From Synanceia verrucosa (Eukaryota > Chordata > Actinopteri > Perciformes > Synanceiidae): a stretch of DNA of 64,000 nucleotides. The position numbers were made by a program, and so were the translations under genes. Under the pieces are notes generated by a model. That model worked only from the letters and a program-made list of their open reading frames with translations. It did no database searches and had not been told where the DNA came from. The stretch covers positions 25,353,565-25,417,564 of the forward strand of contig CM056559.1 of the NCBI GenBank assembly GCA_029721515.1. Direction: 5' to 3'. Shown piece by piece: positions 1 to 10,730 of this stretch (the stretch's first letter is position 1; the number at the start of each line of letters is the position of its first letter).

Positions 1-1097
1 TGTCTTTGTGCAGAATGTTAGATCTCTGCATTATTCTGCTTCCTCAAAACTCACATTTTAATGAACCTCCTTGGGCAGCTAATGAAGCTTCTCCATATCT
101 GTCTTCCTGTGTGTGTCAGTAACATGAAGTCCAGCAGCTGTTTGTCCCTAATCAGCATCATGCTGAGTTGCTGAATATCTGAGTGTGTCTGTGTAGAGAA
201 CTGTTGTCTTTCCTCATCAGCTAAATCTTTCTCACTGTAAATGGTAATCATTAGTAGCTCCTAGCTCTGGTTGCTGTCAGCAGGGAAGATCTGTGTGACT
301 ATTATCAGGGCTCAGTATGCGGCAAAAGAACTTCCTGCTGGGAGATCTGTGAGGTTACAAGACAGATGAACAGCTACATCAGTCAGAGAGAAAATGTAAC
401 ACTAATAAAAACTAACTAAAGCCAGCATATGAAAGGGACAATCCCTGACACAAACATAAAGAGAAAAAGCTTAGAATGTTTTTATTTTAATGAAGTCATT
501 TGTTTTCAGTAGAGATCATTCATGATAACACACAAATGATAAATTCAGTGTGTTTGGAGAGGGAGAAGTTACAAATGAGTGCTGTGTCTGAGAAATCAGC
601 TCCTTCTTAGAGAAAATAATAAATATTTTTTCTTTCTGCTTCAGTGATTGATTGAACAGATTTTATATGAAATAATCATTGAGACCAGATCTTTCCATTC
701 AGAGACACCAAGTAAAACAAACAACTGTACAGTTTCCACCAGAACAATGAAACAACTAAAGTAACTTAGGGTCAACTAACAGGGTCAAATTTGCCATACA
801 GAAAATAAATTAGAAGTTATTACAAATATCCAATAAATGCATTAATAAATATATAAATTTGTAAGAGGGCATACATTTTTCATAGAAGAAATGGTTCATT
901 TAAGTGCTCAATGTTTGCAACATTTCTAAAGATTCAGGTGACATGGGAGGAGGGTGGTGCTGAGCTAGGTGAGGTCATGTGATAGACACCTGATAGGGGG
1001 CTGATTTGTCTCATCAGAACCCTGCTTGCTCCGTGTTAATTAAGCTCACTCACGTAACGTTACAGTTCCAGAGGATTTACACCTTGTGTTACTGCAG
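1..1097. other. AT-rich noncoding stretch, nothing recognised
   Basis: No gene, RNA or transposon is recognisable here. The longest open frame not running into the candidate exon is 66 codons on the minus strand (51-251) with no familiar motif. The last 100 bases lead into the candidate exon and contain a mixed pyrimidine stretch that could act as a splice acceptor before 1098. Confidence 0.6.
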
Positions 1098-1214
1098 AAG
1101 TTTATATATTACTGTTCATGTGAAGATACAAGAGTCAGAGAGGAGAAAAGTCCTGTTTTTAGCAGTATGTCAACTGAAAATAAGACGTCTGTGCAGTGGA
1201 GCTGAATGGAGAAG
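1098..1214 (+). other. Candidate small exon ending in a strong splice donor
   Basis: The stretch ends in GAGAAG followed by GTGAGT (donor at 1214/1215), a near-ideal vertebrate 5' splice site. Upstream, a moderate acceptor (ACCTTGTGTTACTGCAG) ends at 1097. The interval is 117 nt, and one frame, part of a 70-codon open frame at 1006-1218, is open through it. The predicted peptide resembles nothing I know, so a noncoding or 5'-UTR exon is as likely as a coding one. A weak ATG lies three codons before the donor. The minisatellite begins 14 bases after the donor. The donor is seen; exon status is inference and could be chance. Confidence 0.22.
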
Positions 1215-1228
1215 GTGAGTCAGGACCA

Positions 1229-2537
1229 ATTTAGCTTAGCTTCTCTGTTAGTTATCAGCAGTTAGCTTAGCTGCTCTGTTAGTTATCAACAGTTGATTAG
1301 CTGCTCTGTTAGTTATCAGCAGTTAGATTAGCTGCTATTTTAGTTAACAGCAGTTAGATTAGCTGCTCTGTTAGTTATCAACAGTTGATTAGCTGTTATG
1401 TTAGTTATCACCAGTTAGCTTAGCTGCTCTGTTAGTTATCAACAGTTAGCTGCTCTGTTAGTTATCACCAGTTAGCTTAGCTGCTCTGTTTGCTGTCAGC
1501 AGTTAGCTTAGCTGCTCTGTTAGTTATCAGCAGTTAGATTAGCTGGTCTTTTAGTTAACAACAGTTAGCTTAGCTGTTCTGTTAGTTATCAGTAGTTAGC
1601 TTAGCTGCTGTGTTAGTTATCGGCAGTTAGCTTAGCTGATCTGTTAGTTATCAGCAGTTAGCTGCTCTGTTAGTTATCAGCAGTTAGCTTAGCTGCTCTG
1701 TTTGCTGTCAGCAGTTAGCTTAGCTGGTCTTTTAGTTAACAGCAGTTAGCTTAGCTTCTCTGTTAGTTATCAGCAGTTAGCTGCTCTGTTAGTTATCAAC
1801 AGTTAGATTAGCTGCTATGTTAGTTATCAGCAGTTAGATTAGTTGCTCTGTTAGTTATCAGCAGTTAGCTAGCTGCTCTGTTAGTTATAAGCAGTTAGCT
1901 TAGCTGCTCTGTTAGCTATCAACAGTTAGATTAGCTGCTCTGTTAGCTATCAACAGTTAGATTAGCTGCTCTGTTAGCTATCAGCAGTTAGATTAGCTGG
2001 TCTTTTAGTTAACAACAGTTAGCTTAGCTGTTCTGTTAGTTATCAGCAGTTAGCTTAGCTGCTCTATTTGCTGTCAGCAGTTAGCTTAGCTGGTCTTTTA
2101 GTTAACAGCAGTTAGCTTAGCTTCTCTGTTAGTTATCAGCAGTTAGCTGCTCTGTTAGTTATCAACAGTTAGATTAGCTGCTATGTTAGTTATCAGCAGT
2201 TAGATTAGTTGCTCTGTTAGTTATCAGCAGTTAGCTTAGCTGCTCTGTTAGTTATCAGCAGTTAGCTTAGCTGCTCTGTTAGTTATCAACAGTTAGATTA
2301 GCTGCCCTGTTAGCTATCAGCAGTTAGATTAGCTGGTATTTTAGTTAACAACAGTTAGCTTAGCTGTTCTGTTAGTTATCAGCAGTTAGCTTAGCTGCTC
2401 TGTTAGTTATCAGCAGTTAGCTTAGCTGCTCTGTTAGTTATCAGCAGTTAGCTTAGTTGCTCTGTTAGTTATCAGCAGTTAGCTTAGCTGCTCTGTTTGC
2501 TGTCAGCAGTTAGCTTAGCTGCTCTGTTTGCTATCAA
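1229..2537. repeat. Minisatellite, about 42 copies of a ~31-bp unit
   Basis: Tandem array whose units share GTTAGCTTAGCTGCTCTGTT followed by AGTTATCAGCA. Variants include GATTAGC for GCTTAGC, a shortened unit lacking one internal TTAGC, TTTGCTGTCAGC for TTAGTTATCAGC, and GGTCTTTTAGTTAACA. Variant units recur in the same order: the block with TTTGCTGTCA at 1701 reappears at 2067, 366 bases later. The block with GATTAGCTGGT at 1537 reappears near 1991 and 2327. This points to multi-unit duplications as well as single-unit slippage. Every frame is interrupted, so it does not encode a repeat protein. Confidence 0.97.
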
Positions 2538-2589
2538 GTGCCAAGTTATTGACTCAGTGGTTTGGAAGTGTACAGAAAAAGCATAAGTG

Positions 2590-2609
2590 GTGTGTGTGTG
2601 TGTGTGTGT
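2590..2609. repeat. (TG)n microsatellite
   Basis: About ten uninterrupted TG dinucleotides, just downstream of the minisatellite. Confidence 0.9.
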
Positions 2610-3934
2610 CCAGTTCTGTGGATCAGTTCTAGGTTCAGTTCTATGTCGAGGCATCTGACTGAGCTAGATGGAGAGGATACATGTATGTGTCAGAAATGAC
2701 CATGATGAAGTTAACAAGTATTCAGAGACTGAACAGGAGAATCATCCAGAGAACAGCTGAAGCGTACAGGAAGTGTGTCAGTGAGCTGTGGAGCTCAATG
2801 ATGGACACATTTAATAACTAACAAAACAACATGTCAAATGTCATCAGATCTTCTCAGGAGAAGTCGGCAGCTTGGATTGAATCCAGTGTCAGAGGTGATG
2901 TTGAGACTCAGGTACCTGTGTGTGTTTTCTGCCTCAGAGAAGCAGGAGCCTTTCATGTTAGGAAGCCCAGAGATATTATATGTTTCATTCTTTGGCATTA
3001 AGGGAGGTTTAGCAAAGGAGTGCATTGATGTTGACACACTCAAACACTCCACCAAGATGTTTCATAGTCACAGTACAGTATGTCTGTTACCTCTACAGTC
3101 ATGGTCGCTGGGGTTGCTTTAAACACACTGACACTCATTAGATTGTGGTCTGCATGATTCACATGTTGATTATCACGTTAAAATCCACTATTAATGTTTT
3201 ACCAGCTGTGACAGTGACTCTTGTATTGTTTTCACCTTGGACCATTATTCAGCATGAAACTTGATAGAATAACATAGAGCTGATTTTAATGATCCTCCAG
3301 AGGAAAGAAAATGAAAAGGTCATGAGTTTCAGAGAGTTTCACCTCCTGAGCTGCAGGACTGTCTGTCTCCATCGTCTTTGTCCTCGCTCATCTCCTTCTC
3401 TTCAGCTCTTGTTAGTCTGCTCTAGTATTCATCTTCCTTTAGATTCAGCATATTTATAATTACTGGACTAACTTGTCTGTTTTCACAATGAATATTGTAT
3501 CGACATGCAATTTTGAGCTGAGATTTAATAGTATACTAAAGCACATAGCTTGATGAAACTGATGAACCTGCTGCTTTGCTTCTTACGCTGTTGTTCCAGA
3601 CAGTTGAACACAGAGTCCCACTAAATCTAACTGTTCCTCTTTATCTGCTTGTTCATCATCTCTCCTCTTCTCCTTCATTATTATGACTCTGACTTTGTTA
3701 ATGTTGGCTCTCTGGTTACAGCAGCAAGTTAATGGAAAATCAGTGAGGTGATCCTTATTCTTCTGTAAAGTTGATTCTCCTGTTTCTGTAGATACAGACT
3801 CATTTTTTTTTATCTATCTTCTTTTTTAATTGAATATTAGCAGTCAGATGCTGATCTTCCCTGTAGATGAAGAGCCAACAGCTACAACAAGAACAACCTT
3901 TGATTTAAGTGTTGTAGTATTAACTCTTTATTCT
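2610..3934. other. Noncoding stretch, nothing recognised
   Basis: The longest open frames are 94 codons (plus, 2838-3122) and 73 codons (minus, 2834-3055). They overlap in antisense and contain no known motif. Several pyrimidine-rich runs near 3360-3430 and 3650-3690 are not followed by convincing splice sites. Confidence 0.55.
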
Positions 3935-4280
3935 TATCCATCCATCCATTCTCTACCGCTTATCCTCATAGGGTCGCGGGGGGGCTGGAGCCTATCCCAG
4001 CTGTCTTAGGGCGGAAGGCAGGGTACAGCCTGGACAAGTCGCCACCTCATCGCAGGGCACATAGAGACAGACAGCCACTCACATTCACACCTACGGTCAA
4101 TTTAAATTAGCCAATTAACCTAATCCCCATGCATGTTTTTGGATGGTGGGAGGAAGCCGGAGTACCCGGAGAGAACCCACGCAGACATGGGGAGAACATG
4201 CAAACTCCACACAGAAAGGTCCCGGGCTCGGGATTCGAACCCGGTACCTTCTTGCTGTGAGGCGACAGTGCTAACCACTA
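3935..4280 (-). mobile_element. tRNA-derived SINE, copy 1 (nearly full length)
   Basis: Read on the minus strand, the copy opens with a tRNA-like head: a TAGTGGTTAGCACTGTCGCC segment (A-box region), then GGGTTCGAATCCCG, a near-perfect pol III B box. A long body follows, and the element ends in an ATGGATGGATGGA tail. The same body occurs at 52402-52694 and 63069-63381. Relative to copy 3, the first dozen or so bases of the tRNA head are missing. This is one of the commonest dispersed repeats in teleost genomes; I do not assign a library name. A 62-codon plus-strand frame (4133-4321) is only antisense of the element. Confidence 0.85.
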
Positions 4281-4376
4281 CTAGTGAAAAGAATTATGAA
4301 AATATCTGGCCTCAGCAGTAATGCAGAAGACTTGGAGACAAAGAAAGTGAAACAGTCCAATCAGCTGGTGGTTGGA

Positions 4377-4850
4377 GGGCTGGGTGATATGGAAAAAAAC
4401 ATTTTATCACGACATGTTTTTCCATATTGATCGCTCTCTATTCTTATGACGATATGTAGTTTTTGCAGAAGCCACCAGTGTGAGGGACATCCCAATGTTT
4501 GAGGAAAAAAAATAGATTCACTGAAGCTTTATAATAAAGTTTAATAACATAAAAAAATAAATAATATGCCTTCCAATAATGAGCACGCACCTGGGGTCTA
4601 ACAGTTTGATCAGTTTCCTGAAGCTGTCTTTTTCCACTGTGCTCAGGGGCATTTTATCTTTAGTGAGGCAATAAGTAATATGGCTCATTATATTTTTGCT
4701 CCACGTTGATTGTTTTTCATACGGGGCAATGGCTGTAAAGCACGACTGGATGGATTGTGAGCTGCTGATTATTGTTGTGATTGGCTGCTGTTCGCTCGTT
4801 AGATTGATATGATGCATCGGTTTTAGAGTGATCAGAAATCTCAGTAAATA
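4377..4850 (-). mobile_element. Internally deleted hAT (Ac-like) DNA transposon
   Basis: The left edge GGGCTGGGTGATATGG resembles the end of a dispersed teleost element whose copies begin with a GGCTGGGCGATA sequence. Inside, on the minus strand, lies a fragment of a hAT transposase. Most of a full transposase gene is absent. The right boundary is approximate because no matching inverted end was found. Confidence 0.6.
4518..4817 (-). pseudogene. hAT-family transposase fragment (ZBED/Ac type)
   Basis: A 99-codon minus-strand frame. Residues 47-77 read ITYCLTKDKMPLST then VEKDSFRKLIKLLDPRC. This matches the conserved block of Ac/ZBED-type hAT transposases, where a helix is followed by STVEKxxFRxLxxxLDPRY and then a PSRKxxS segment. 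The tail GRHIIYFF fits a decayed version of that last segment. The BED zinc finger and the DDE/RNase H-like core are absent, so no active enzyme is possible. The family match is by memory of the motif. Confidence 0.72.
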
Positions 4851-7800
4851 TCTGCTCTTTATACAGGGAGGTCAAATGTCACCATAAGCACAATGTTAAT
4901 GTGGGATGAGACTGTTAGTGTGTGTCTATTACAGTGAGTGGAATAATTGGTCCCCCAGAAATAAGAGTAGTGTGAACTGTTCATAAATCATAAAATGACA
5001 TTTACGTGTTTTTCCTCACATGCATACTAGTCTTACCGGATACTGTAACACAGCAGGGCTTTAATTAAATACTGTGAATATTTATGTAACTTTAACTTTC
5101 AAGCATTTGAGGCTGGATCTGTGCCACATCTTGTTATTGACCCTAATGTAGAAAAAGGTGATGTTTTAAAAGTTTGACTGTTTTTTTTTCTGGTCTGGTC
5201 GTTAGAAATGGGAGCTTTTACTCCACTTTGTCTCCCAGCAGTGGTCAGAATGATGAATAGATATGAAAAGTCTGCTGTGTCAAACTGGACTGAACAAAGA
5301 GAGAAAAAGAGCTGAGATTAAATCAGTTTAAGTCAGTCTGTGCATTAAAAATCAATCAATCAGAGGAGGACAGAATATAAAGCAGCATCACACAGTGTAG
5401 TGAATAATACAGCGGTGTCTCTGGGACCACTGATCAACTAACTGCATGTTACCTCTCAGAGGATTTTAACAGAACTGTTCAAACAGCAGACACTTTTCTC
5501 AAGCATTCTCCAAATATATAATCATACATGTGCAACACTTTAATTAATTCTACAATTGTATGGGCTTTAACAGTGATGATAGGTGTTGTTCTGTAAAAAT
5601 AGTGACTGATTTGCCCACAAGTCACTCTGAAAATGATTGTCTATGGAAAATATTCACACCCACTTTATTAATAGAGTCAAATCATGCTGGGCTTTTAAAA
5701 GTGGCAGCAACTTGTCATTTGGCAGTTCTTGTTGTGAACCATTGATGCTACTTGTGACTCAGTGTCATTATCACCACAGCAACAAACTGTTCACCTGCAT
5801 AACATGTTTATTAACAGGTTTGTTTGCTCTTTTATCATCACTGCTGTTGTTGGCTGAGAGCCTTTAATGAGAGTAAACTAAGTGGTGGAATTGAATGTGT
5901 GTATTGGAGATGGTTGTATAATGCTTTAATTTGACTTTTGTGAAACTGACACATTGATAGGTTTTACAGACTGACCCACTGTCATGTGAGACTTTAGAAA
6001 AACCTCCACACTCCCAAACAAACAATAAGAAATGCAGTTATTAGTTGATCCCTGCAGTTATTAATTCATAATCCCAGTGGGAGCTCTGCCCTGGAAATCA
6101 AAAGGAGGGGCTGATTTCTACTCTGGCTCTACTAAACAGTAGTAAATATGTTTAACTTGTTGTTGCTGTCCTCTGGCTGTTTGATCAGACTGTATGTTTC
6201 TGTGGAAAAGACAGCAGGACTGTGATGAAGCTGGAAGGTGAAACCTAAAACCTGCAGGAGAAGTAAAAGCAGATCAGAGAGGTCAGACTGCACAGTGCTG
6301 AGCAGCTTTCTCCTGCAGAGCCATGTGTCCACTTTGAATCATGTCGTTGAATTGATGCCAGTAACAGAGCATGCAAATATGACAGTAGTTACAGTAGGAG
6401 ACATGATGCTCTTCTCTCTGCCTCTCATCTGTTTAAATGATAGAACATTTGAATAACATGCTCAGCATGATAGTTTCTGTGTGGGAGTCAAAGTGTTTTA
6501 GTGGTGAAGTGGTGTATTAATCAGTATGATGGAGTGACTCGGCTGTTCTCTGGCAGGTGTGTGTTTCCGTGTTTTTCTCTAAACTCAATGAATCACTTTT
6601 AGCAAATCTGAACATCAACAAACCAGAAGAGCAGAACAAATGGATTGAATTTATCTCTTTCTCTTGAAAATCCAATCTCTGCCAAGCTGAAAACCCTGTG
6701 GAATAATGTGTTAATGATTTGTTTTCAGACTGCCATGCAAATGTCACTGCTAAGCTGAATAAATTAATTCAATAACTATAAAGTTAAAGATGATTTGCTG
6801 TCACATCTGTCAGATGGTGTTCCACATTGAATAGATTTGTTTGCCTTTGCCTTTGAACACACAGAGTTTGTATGGTTGACTCCAGTTTTCCCACCACAGA
6901 TGACCTGAAGCTGCTCACACAGCTTGAATTATAATGAAGTTATTAATCTGCTCAGCTGGATGTTTTCTCAAGTGATGAGGTTGAGTGCCTTGTCTGAGGA
7001 CACAGCAGCAGAAGTCTCAACAGTGAATTATCAGTAAAATAAAAGAATTAATATTTGTTCAGCCAGTTAACTCCAGCTCCTTTTCTTGACTGTTATTCCA
7101 TTTTAAAAGAAGACATACTGACTCACTCTGTGTTTTAAATTCAATTTGACTGCTTGTTGTCCAGTGTTTTTTTCTGGAGGTCACCAACTGGAGGACAAAC
7201 AGGATGTAAGTGTTAAAGAGACCTTAACACAGATCACATTCACACATTGAGTTGATGCTGCTCTCTGTAGTCAGCAGTTGATAATATGGAGCTAAAAACC
7301 TGGAAGGTGACCTCTGGTTGACCTGTTTCATCACCATTTGAGGCTAAATCTGAGGATTTAATTCACATGAATCATTTCCATTCATTTACTGTGTCTCAGT
7401 TTCATGTGGTGTTTAGTGATGAGTGTTTGTGTGGAGAGCTTGGAGTCCTGCAGAGTGGTTGGATGCCTGGTTTAGCATCACACATTTCCCTGAATCTGGT
7501 TTAGGAACCAAACGTATGAGTGCAGGATGGATTTACAGACAGAAACCAGTGGATGCAGGAACATTTACAGAGAGGCTGTTTTATTCGTTAGACATTTGAC
7601 TGTCTTCAGCACCACGTACTTAACTTTGTCTGTTGCTTGTTGCTGGAACATTGATATTTCGGCAGATGCTTGCTGCAGTTGGAAATGGTTATTTAGAGCA
7701 GTGAGACTGAAACGTGCACTATTTGGGGGCACAAAGAGGTAAACAAATAAATTCCTTTTATAGTCCTCTTTCTCCTCTTTTTCTGTCTTATCTGTCCCAA

Positions 7801-8508
7801 GAGGAGGTCCCAGGATTTTCCCTTCCATTTAACATGATCTGCTTCAACATGTGCCGTCAGTCCTCTTTGCTGTTTTCTGGTCTAACTGGACCCTCAGGAT
7901 GAACACTGGGTTAGAAAGAAGCAAGGACTTCTCTATTTTTGTGAACTCAGATATTCAGTTGGCTTTTGATGACCCACCTCAGCCCTCATTCCTCCTCTCA
8001 CCTGCTGTGTTCAGGTCATCTCTTCTGATGCAGAATGAGTCTTTTTGAAACGTGCTTATTGTCAGTCTGGTTTTGTTTTGTTTTGTTTTACAGATTAATT
8101 TTGGTCAAATGTTTGAGACGTATAGTCCTACAGAAGACACAAGCAAGTTTCCAATCCAGACAGAATAACATTTACTCAGCCTTTTAGTGACACAGAGCAT
8201 AATGTAATCAGGCAGTGAATAGCACTTTATTATACATCAACACCAGTCTGCAGAGAGAAGCTCTTTAATTTGATCTCTTTCAGTCTTGTTATGTGTTTTA
8301 ATTAGGTTTCTTATAGCTGTTTAAGGGATACCTTTTATCTGCTTACAGTCTCTTCAGTGAACAGACAGTGTTCTTCAGAGTCTCATTGTGGATTCAGAGG
8401 TCCAGTATTAAGTGGTGGACTGATGTTCATATTATGGACATAAGTAGAGTAAAGATACACTGGATGTGTGACTGAAAGAAGAAGCTAAACATTCCTTCCT
8501 CCCTGCAG
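4851..8508. other. Noncoding stretch with a short TTTTG run
   Basis: No gene found. A (TTTTG)n pentamer run lies at about 8070-8089. Open frames reach 87 codons (minus, 7565-7828) with no domain. A strip at 7714-7760 has a donor-like GAG|GTAAAC, but no plausible acceptor precedes it. Confidence 0.55.
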
Positions 8509-8633
8509 GAAGCTGTGTGAGGGCTCACTGGGAGCTCCAGGCTGATCTGCCACAATGATCCACTGGGTTTTAGTCAACAACATGTCCTCTAATCTGATCC
8601 CACCTGCTCTATTTTCTGTCCACTCTGTGATCT
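8509..8633. repeat. Ancient dispersed family B, copy 1
   Basis: Aligns by eye with 36560-36682. Shared blocks in order are GGAAG-TGTGT-AGGGCT, GGAGCTCC, CACAATGATCCACT and TCTGATCCCACCTGCTCTA, with small gaps between. The divergence is that of an old interspersed repeat. No coding frame is conserved. The family is not identified. Confidence 0.6.
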
Positions 8634-10168
8634 GAGGGAAGCAGCAGTGTGCTGGTAGAGAACAGGAAGTGTTGCATCTACTGTTAACAGTGCAGAGCCA
8701 TTTGTACTGTTACTGCTGATTTATCTGAAGTCCCAGATATTTATCTGCAGTAAATTAAACCTCTTAGACAAATGATATAAACCTCCATACTGTGAATCAC
8801 ATATTAATGAAACCGCTGCATCAACTGTTTATTACAAAATGCTCACCTCATCTTTAATTCTGTGGCAAAGCTGTAATGAAGTCTTTAATGTTACATAAAA
8901 TATGTTATACATTAAGGTAACGTGCCTAAATTCTAAACAGTACAGTTTAGTCTCCTTTAGAGTCCCACTCACCCTCCTGTGAGGATCAGTGTTGTAACAT
9001 TTATTAGAAATGTCCTGCTGTCTTCCCATTAAAGCAGTTCTATCTTTAGGACTGTAGAGTCCTGATGAGATGTTGATCAGACTATATGTTGGAGCAGATT
9101 GATATAATGAGGCATTTACAGCTGCCCATGAACTCATTTTCCTCATACATGTAGTGATTGCTGGTTTCAGTTGTGTCAGCAGCTTTGACAGTGTGTCCTT
9201 AGTGTGCTGCTTCTCAACATCCCTGATGTGGAGGAGGAGGAGGAGGCAGTGGAGAGCTGTTTCCTGCTTCATCAGTGGGCGTTGAGCAGTTAGTCAGTGA
9301 TCACTCTGACAGGCTCATGGCTTCTTTAGGAGGGGAAGCTGGGAGTTCTTGTGACTCAAAACTGAGAGATCAAATTCTTTTCTTTCCCATATTTTTCATG
9401 GCTATGGATTATTTTTCTTACAAATAGGACAAAGTGTGATATTGAGACCCTTGCAGATAGTAGAGTTTGCATTAGGGTGTGATGATGTATTGATTTCTTG
9501 AAACATTAAATTGTTCACAGTTGATCTGGTTTGGAGAAATGCTTTTGCTTTAAATGGCTTTTATTGTTTGTATGGTGTGACGTGTTTAAGTGCATGTGAT
9601 TATATATTTATATCAGAGAGAGAAAGCAACAGACACTTTTCTAATAATCAGACAGCAGCTCCAACTAACTGTATTCAGAATCTGGACATAGCTGACGGCA
9701 TCATGTTGAGGCTTGATTTAAATACTCTGAAGAGAGAAACAACCAGAAAGAAGCAGGTGAAAATCAATGTGAGCAGTCAAAGTGAGCTTTCAGAGCCTTT
9801 ACAGAAGCTTTTCCAACAGCACATGAGAAGCTGTCTGACTTTCTATTGTTTTCTCTCTCCTGGCAGAGAGGCTGTGATGCTGCTCACTCTTCTGCACTGA
9901 TACAGTATGTTGCAGGATGTACTGTAGTACTACACAATAAAAGAAGCAGAAATGTGTTTGTAGATTAGACAACAGTTCAGGATTCATCTGTTGTTTATTA
10001 GTTTTCTGGTAAAGTTGATGAACTGACAGAGAGGAAAAGAACTTGACTTTCTGCTTCATCCTACTGGTCTAATGAAAAGCTTAAACATGGCTTTTTAAAT
10101 GAAAGAATAACATCATGATTCACACATAAACCCAATATAGTATTCATAGAGGAAGGCAGAAAACATTT
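8634..10168. other. Noncoding stretch holding the longest chance open frames
   Basis: Contains the longest frame of the window (146 codons, minus, 8832-9272) and a 129-codon plus frame (9511-9900). Neither shows a domain, signal peptide, composition bias or splice context typical of an exon. One to two frames of this length are expected by chance in AT-rich DNA of this size. Confidence 0.55.
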
Positions 10169-10259
10169 TGACATGTCACAGTCAGAGAAGCTCAGGTGTA
10201 ATTAATGAAAAGACTGGAGCTGCTTTGCCATCATTAATGTTATTAGTAACACCTGAGCT
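10169..10259. promoter_or_regulatory. Palindromic homeodomain/TALE-type module, copy 1
   Basis: Order on the plus strand: TGACATGTCA (10169-10178, palindromic TGIF/MEIS-type core), 14 bases, CAGGTG (10193-10198, ZEB/SNAI-type E-box), then AATTAATGA. A second half in inverted orientation follows. AGCTCAGGTGT (10189-10199) pairs with ACACCTGAGCT (10249-10259), and ATTAATGA (10201-10208) pairs with TCATTAAT (10231-10238). The first half recurs with the same 14-base spacing at 39708-39737 on the other strand, and partly at 42983. Factor names come from motif knowledge; binding is inference. Confidence 0.45.
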
Positions 10260-10271
10260 GTGCCGTCTATG

Positions 10272-10730
10272 AAACCCTGTTTACATGTAGCCGGGTATCT
10301 GTAAAAACGACTATTTATTTATGCGGTTGCACCTGACATCTACACATAAACTCAGGTTTCAGTCACTGCAAACGGTTATCTTTGAAAATTTCGGCCAAAG
10401 TGGAGATTTGTGAAAACTGTTTTCATGCCTGCGTGGAAATGGTGGAAAACAGTTTTATTTTTTTTAATTTTTTTTTTAATGTCACAATATGCATCAGAGG
10501 ATGTCGTAGTGTAATATTTTCATGATTCTGATTGGCTGATAGGGCTTTACACGTCTCGTTACACTGCCACCTATAGATTTGGCATGCTCATAATCGCGCT
10601 GGCGGGGTAGTTATGCGGGTTTGTGTAAAATATTTTGGAAAACAGTGTCGTGTAACCGAGGATATTATTGAAACCGGAGAGGTGGATTTATCTCTTTCTA
10701 TAAATACCTGCCTACGTGTAAACAGGGTTT
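10272..10730. mobile_element. Nonautonomous DNA transposon (MITE) with ~28-bp inverted ends
   Basis: The left end AAACCCTGTTTACATGTAG and the right end, read in reverse, AAACCCTGTTTACACGTAG match apart from one base and stay similar for about ten more bases. Between them lies about 400 bp of noncoding sequence including T-rich runs and more CpG than the neighbourhood. There is no transposase frame. The ends resemble those of teleost hAT-like elements, but no clear target-site duplication is visible, so the superfamily is open. Confidence 0.75.

Noticed and set aside
4133..4321. 62-codon frame with an apparent basic domain
   Set aside because: It is translated SINE sequence; equivalent frames appear in the other SINE copies.
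8832..9272. 146-codon minus-strand open frame, the longest in the window
   Set aside because: No domain, no splice or promoter context. About one frame this long is expected by chance in 64 kb of AT-rich DNA read in six frames.
9511..9900. 129-codon plus-strand open frame
   Set aside because: No recognisable motif; length within chance expectation.
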